From Lagopus muta (lineage: Eukaryota > Chordata > Aves > Galliformes > Phasianidae): DNA of 64,000 bases. The DNA lies in the NCBI RefSeq assembly GCF_023343835.1, contig NC_064439.1, positions 39,921,508 through 39,985,507 of the forward strand, given 5' to 3'. The position numbers were made by a program, and so were the translations under genes. The notes beneath the pieces are model-generated. The model ran no database searches and was not told the origin of the DNA. It saw only the letters and a list, made by a program, of their open reading frames with translations. Below are positions 49,169-64,000 of the stretch, piece by piece (the stretch's first letter is position 1; every line of letters starts with the position of its first letter).

Positions 49169-52100
49169 TTGCAACATACCTTGTTTTAGTCAGCCTAAAG
49201 CTGTAGGACTGATCTGACCAACAGACCTTCTTAACACCCACGTTTGGCTTCAGCAACCGAAACTCTTAGTCCCTGTTTCTTAACCTCTTACAGTCCCCAA
49301 CTGACTGCAACAAACTCTTCACCTTTGCATTTTTTAGTTACTCTTCTGCTCTCACTCATGCTTCCAGAGAGGTGATGCACAACTGCCTGAACACTGCCAG
49401 CAAAAAGCTGTCCTCAGGAGATGAGAGGTGGCTGCCCTGCCCTGCAGGGAGACCTGAACGAGAGCCACCTGAGGAGCAGTTCTGGAAAGACGTTTGAGTA
49501 ACGAACCTTCTGCATTCTCACGTCCTTTTATCTACTGATTATTTTATTTACTTAACGGTTCTGGAAATCAAGCGTTCGAACAAAATACCTTTTCAGTTGT
49601 CATGTCCTTGTAGTCATTCATTCCATGGTGAAATCTCAGATTGGATCTGTATCTCTCAAAAGGAAGTAGAAGCAATGGTTCTAACGTCAGTTTAATGGTT
49701 TTCTGTAAGAACCAAGCTCCAGATTGTTAGCTCAGGAGTAACACAAACTCCAAAGCATTGTTTCCTTCTAGTGTTGAATGCTTTTCTCTAAAAAAATCCC
49801 CACAGAAAATATGTAACTATTTTCATACAACGTGGATCATAAATTAAAAGACTAGTAAGCTTTAAAAAGCACACTGCTACACAAACTTCTTTTGACCCTC
49901 CAAATTCTCTACCTGCACACTGTAACAGGATCTTACTGTTGGGGAAAGATGGGGAAAAAGATCTATTGCTGCAGAGTAGAACAAAGAGAGATTAACTGTT
50001 GGGGAGTGTAGCTATCTGCATGCAACCCATTGCATTTCTGAGCAGAAGAGGCTAAAAAGTGGACTGACAAGGCTTAGGAACTATCAGTAGCTTGGTGAAG
50101 CTTTAAATCAACAGTCTCACAACCCTTGGGGATTTGCATAATTTTCATAATGTGAAGCATGTTTTTGCCTCCCAATTGAAGCCATTGGTTATATAAGCAA
50201 ATTGGTTGCATAATTATGCAGATGGAAAAATAAATTTAATTGATTCAATAGAAAAGCGTGCTCTTCATTTGTTTGTTTCACCTGGGATTTCTTTAAACTC
50301 AGGAAGGGAAAATATAAATTGGGAGAGATAAGCAGCAGGTGACGCTGCCAGATTCCTGCTCCATTGTGCAGGTCCAGGACAACGACCTTCTCCCATCCTT
50401 CTGAGTACAGGGATGAACTCCTACTTTTAGCCCAAAGTCTCACCATTTATTATGAACACTGCCACCAGATTCAGTGGGACCAGCACTACGGCTTTATCTA
50501 TACCTGGTTCTCCTTTGTGGGTTTGACTTGCCTGTTTGACATGACACATCTCTGCAGGAACAGAGTCCAGGCGTGTATGCCTGTCAGCAGAAAGGCTGTG
50601 GGTCCATAAAAACAAAGGAGTACTCTATACATTCAAATGATTCCTATCAAGTGATATACACATTTCTGTGTGGAAAGCGTGGTTTTCAAAAGATATCATT
50701 AACATGGGAAAGTGTATTTGACTGGCTCTCTACTCCTACCAGAAGGAAACTTTTAACCACTATGATAAAAAGTAGCTACAGACAGGGCCTTTTTCTCATT
50801 GCCCCCTTATTTCTGTCCTGATCCTCAGCCGGAACATAGTCAAAAAGTGGTATCGACTTCTCCAGTCCCATTTCACCCAATGGCACAGAAGCTGTGAGGC
50901 CAGCAGTGCCACTATCACGTTTTGATCAGGTCATTTCAAAAGAGTTATGCACAACAGGTAAGACTGCAAAATGTAGACTTGAGATGTGCAACAAAGCAGA
51001 CGAAGATGCAAAATACATCCAGAGAATGTGAAGGCATAAAAATGTGAATTAGCAATAGCTCTGCCTACACATAGGCATATTTTCCTAAGCTGAGGAATAC
51101 TGCATTAATATTTTGGTAATTAATGTGTGATCACAATATCAGAGAAACTTCAATTTAATGTTCCTCCTCATGTAAAAGTCTCAGTAACACACTATTAGTA
51201 TTCAGCAGTGAGCTGAGCACAGCACATAGGTCTGTCCTTTATATCCTCCGCTCCAGTCTGCAGTTAGAACTGGAAGCTGGCCATACCCACAGCTGGGAGC
51301 TTCAGCCCAATTTACTCATGAGCATTTGCTACATTATGTGCTATCGAATGGCAAAAAACTGCATAGTCTGTCTGATTTCACACATTCCTAACTTCCTCAC
51401 ACAGCATATCATACTCCAGATCCTTGTAGTAGCTATTAAACTCTTCACTTCTACATTGCCATTGGCTTATTCTCTGGCATACCTACGAATATTAATTACA
51501 GGGATATGAATGGAATTAAATATCTCAATGACAATACAGATTCACAGACATTTTTGGGTATTTCACACAAAGATTAAAACATTTATTAACTTCTTAACAA
51601 CTCCAAAATGACCCTCCCTCCCCTCTTCTTCTACAATATGAAACATCGTATAAACCAACAAGTTCTATTTCCAACTTCTCGCTTCTTCCATCAAAGATGT
51701 GGGTTTTGAAATATCCTCAAAACTATCAATGCTTTGAAACAAAACTGTTCCAAGTCTTCCAAACGACATTATTCTGTTTTAGTCATAAGAAACTGTCCAT
51801 ACCTGCAAAAGTAATAGTTCCAAAAATATACACTGTAATCAGTGAAAACTGAAGAAAGATTTCCACAGAGAAAGACATTTCTTGTGTTTTCACTAAAAAA
51901 GCAGTGCAGAAGCACAGCTTTTCTAGATGTAGATACTAAGTGCAGCATAGGATTTTTTTCCCCAATTTTTCTCTCTCCATCTTCAAACAGGCGTACATCT
52001 TGTCTCCTACATGGGGGAAAAAATCTAATAAAGCAGTTGTTTTATTTCTAACACAGAGGTTCTTTCATCTACTAAGAAAGTAACTTATACCTGGGGAAAA

Positions 52101-52666
52101 GAAAAGACATGGGTACTGTCTATTGTAGCTGACTTGGCAAAACTGTATCATTTTTGTTGTAAATAACTTTATCCTTTGGAACATTTCCTCATCCTTTCAG
52201 GCCTGTTTCCATTCCGCACTGGAGTTTTGCTCACCCATTAACTTAGCAATGGAGTTTCTGCTGCCAAAATGCTACTGAGAATGTTGATCAATAAACCTTT
52301 CTGAAGTTCTTATACACATCAAAAAGACCAGATATGTCCAGTATTCCGAGTGGAATCAAAAAGTGTGAAGTATAAGCCTTATAATAAACCTCTTTACATT
52401 GCCTACTTGTTTATCTTGGTGACAGAGAAAAAGCCAGTCCTGACAGAAAGCTGGATTCTGATGCATCAGTTACATCTTCTTAACTTCTGAGCAATGATGA
52501 AGGGAGCTCACTTTGCCTGTTAATATAAGACATGACTGAGATTGCATCACATCAGCTGAAGATGATACTCAGAAGATGGAGACAAAACACTGCATAAACT
52601 TTCCACAGTTCCAAGCTAAGCTACAATGTCAATGACTAACCTCCGAAATACAGAACAACTTTATTT

Positions 52667-52686
52667 TCCTTTTTTTTTTTTTTTTC
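52667..52686. repeat. Poly(T) tract
   Basis: About 20 T in the TCAIM-TOPAZ1 intergenic region. No element seen next to it. Confidence 0.85.
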
Positions 52687-54417
52687 CTGGGGATGATCTA
52701 AGCAAAAATTCAGGGTTACTTATAATGGAAAAATAATGCTGTCTCTAAAACATCACAAGCTTTGAATCTGTAAAGATTACTAGGAGTATTTTGTCCTTCT
52801 GCATCTCTCAAACATAGTATTAGTCACATCTGGCACTACTTACAGAAATGGGGGATTTAGCTGAGGTTCAGATAGTTTCTGTCTAATTCCAAGCAGGATT
52901 AAGCTACAAAGGATTTCACTAAACAGAAATTAGCAGAAATGACTTCGTTTCTCACTGCTGACTACACTGCTTGTTTAGTTTGTTGAAATCACCAAATGGC
53001 AGAACTCAAAGACAAGTTGAATTAAGTGTCAATTGTTCCTCAACAGAAATTTAGAGGTATGAGGCTTTCAAGAAATGTCATCTGATTGTTAGCACTGAAT
53101 CTAACTTTTTGTTTTAAGAAGGAAGGCAAGCGAGATCTCTGCAAAAGAAGAATATGCTGCCAAGCTCTCTCCTCCAAACAAAAATACATCAACCCCACTC
53201 CAAAATCCTCAACAACCATCCTGCACAAAGATCATGATGACTTTCCCAATTCAGACAAAGGACACCTACATTAATGCTGCTAGAACTGAGAAGAGACTCA
53301 TGCTGCCTCAAAGGAGGGGAAGACTTCTAAAGCACTGTGGGCTTAATGCCATCATACTGACTGTCACTTAGGACAGAACAGGCTTCAAAACCTGTAAGCT
53401 TCCATATGAAAACGAGCAGAAATTCTCAGCACAAAAGATCTCCAATGGGGATGGAAAGCAGACCAAAAGCTGTACTGTCGTGTTTGTGAAATTTGATTCT
53501 GGACACTACAAAAGTGGAAAGCTTGGACAAATTTCAGCTTTAACAAAAGTGCCATCAATTTGCCATTTAGTCCTTTTTATGAGGCTGCATTAGTAAGTGA
53601 ACTCTGACTGAAACAATTCATGTCCTAGATATGATTCAGGAATTACAGGTGGAAAAATGAGCTCCTGGAGTAACAGGAATGCCAGAACCAGCTTGCTAGA
53701 AGCCTCCATCTCATCATACAGTTGGCAGAAACTAAAAAATGGTAAAATTAGTTGTCAGAGGTGAAGGCAAAAAAACACTTGCCTCTAAGAGCACCATCAA
53801 GGGAGAAGTGAGTTTTCTTTTTCAGTGAAAGGGCACAGCTATACAAACGGGAAGCCAAACAGATGCTATTATCAAGACACAACTAAACCTTCAGCTAAAA
53901 GCAACTCAGGTAGACTCACCATTCTGCAAAAGAAAGGTATCCTAAGTCAGGCATGTCTAATGTGGTAAATGATTTTCAGGTCATTTCATTTTCACTACTT
54001 TTTAATGGGCTTTTGGAATAAGACATTGAAGGTCTACGGGGCACATGGATGGGACAACATCCTCACAAAACCATATAAACAAAAGAAAAGAAAACATATT
54101 GTTTCTACAAACTATGAAGCAATGTGGAAAACCCTTCACTTAATAGAAGTAGAAACACTCAACCAAAGTCTGAGAATCTCCATAAAAAAGGAGAGTGAAG
54201 GTTCTAAAGATGCAGCTTTTTTATCACCAGTGATGCCATCAAAAACATCTATGTAAACTGGTATCACAATCCAGACAGCTGGGAAAAAAAATTACTCTCT
54301 TTCTTACCGTCTGCATTATCATCAATATAAGTATTTAAAAGTACAACTGAGTTTTGAAGCCTTGCTCTAAGTTGGTAAGGCACAGTCTGAACACAGTGGT
54401 AACTGCCTTTAGTACTT

Positions 54418-54423
54418 TTTATT
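54418..54423 (-). terminator. TOPAZ1: TOPAZ1 polyadenylation signal
   Basis: AATAAA on the minus strand lies about 58 nt after the stop codon, the first hexamer met. It implies a very short 3' UTR, with cleavage expected near 54,400. Assigned by position only. Confidence 0.55.
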
Positions 54424-54480
54424 ATTTGTAACAATGATTGCTTTAAGCACTAACCCTCAAAAGACTCTAGCAATTAATGA

Positions 54481-64000
<9,520 letters not shown>

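Larger units (their letters stand above)
48780..54400. other. TCAIM-TOPAZ1 intergenic region
   Basis: AT-rich unique sequence with one CR1 remnant and one poly(T). The longest frames are about 95 codons and look like chance. No exon, RNA gene or LTR recognised. Confidence 0.65.

Overview
This is vertebrate nuclear DNA from a bird, most likely a galliform of chicken type. The evidence is many CR1 LINE 3' ends with the avian (ATTCTATG)-like tail, avian ERVL-type LTRs, and introns with GT-AG borders. I cannot settle the species from sequence alone. Two protein genes are recognisable, both on the minus strand and head to tail. They are the last four coding exons of TOPAZ1 (63292 down to 54481) and a complete TCAIM gene (CpG-island promoter near 48.5 kb, coding exons from 46635 down to 26454). 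TOPAZ1 followed by TCAIM is the order I recall from mammals.

Layout. 1-26.4 kb: no recognisable gene, only scattered CR1 fragments and low-complexity tracts. 26.45-48.7 kb: TCAIM, ten coding exons whose splice phases all agree, 489 codons plus stop. Its introns hold CR1 copies, a solo ERVL-type LTR (about 35.7-36.3 kb) and a nested LTR complex (41.5-45.1 kb) with LTRs in both orientations and a minus-strand integrase remnant. 47.6-48.8 kb: CpG island with NRF-1, ETS and GC-box motifs, as expected for a nuclear gene for a mitochondrial protein. 48.8-54.4 kb: intergenic, nothing coding recognised. 54.4-63.3 kb: the TOPAZ1 3' end. Its 6.4 kb intron (56722-63127) carries a tandemly duplicated composite block (57.4-63.05 kb).

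That block is the least explained part of the window. Modules S, A and B occur in repeated order: S1-A1-A2-(ERV piece)-B1, then S2-(LTR)-A3-(CR1)-B2. A and B hold plus-strand reading frames that I do not recognise, and one A module ends at a good splice-donor sequence. The two copies were later broken by different transposable elements. It could be a broken multicopy gene, a retroelement with unfamiliar internal sequence, or an untranslated segmental duplication.

TCAIM is a mitochondrial-matrix protein with a J-like HPD motif. TOPAZ1 is a germ-cell protein needed for meiosis in male mice. I see no direct functional link between them beyond neighbourhood. No CRISPR, tRNA, rRNA or bacterial features were seen.
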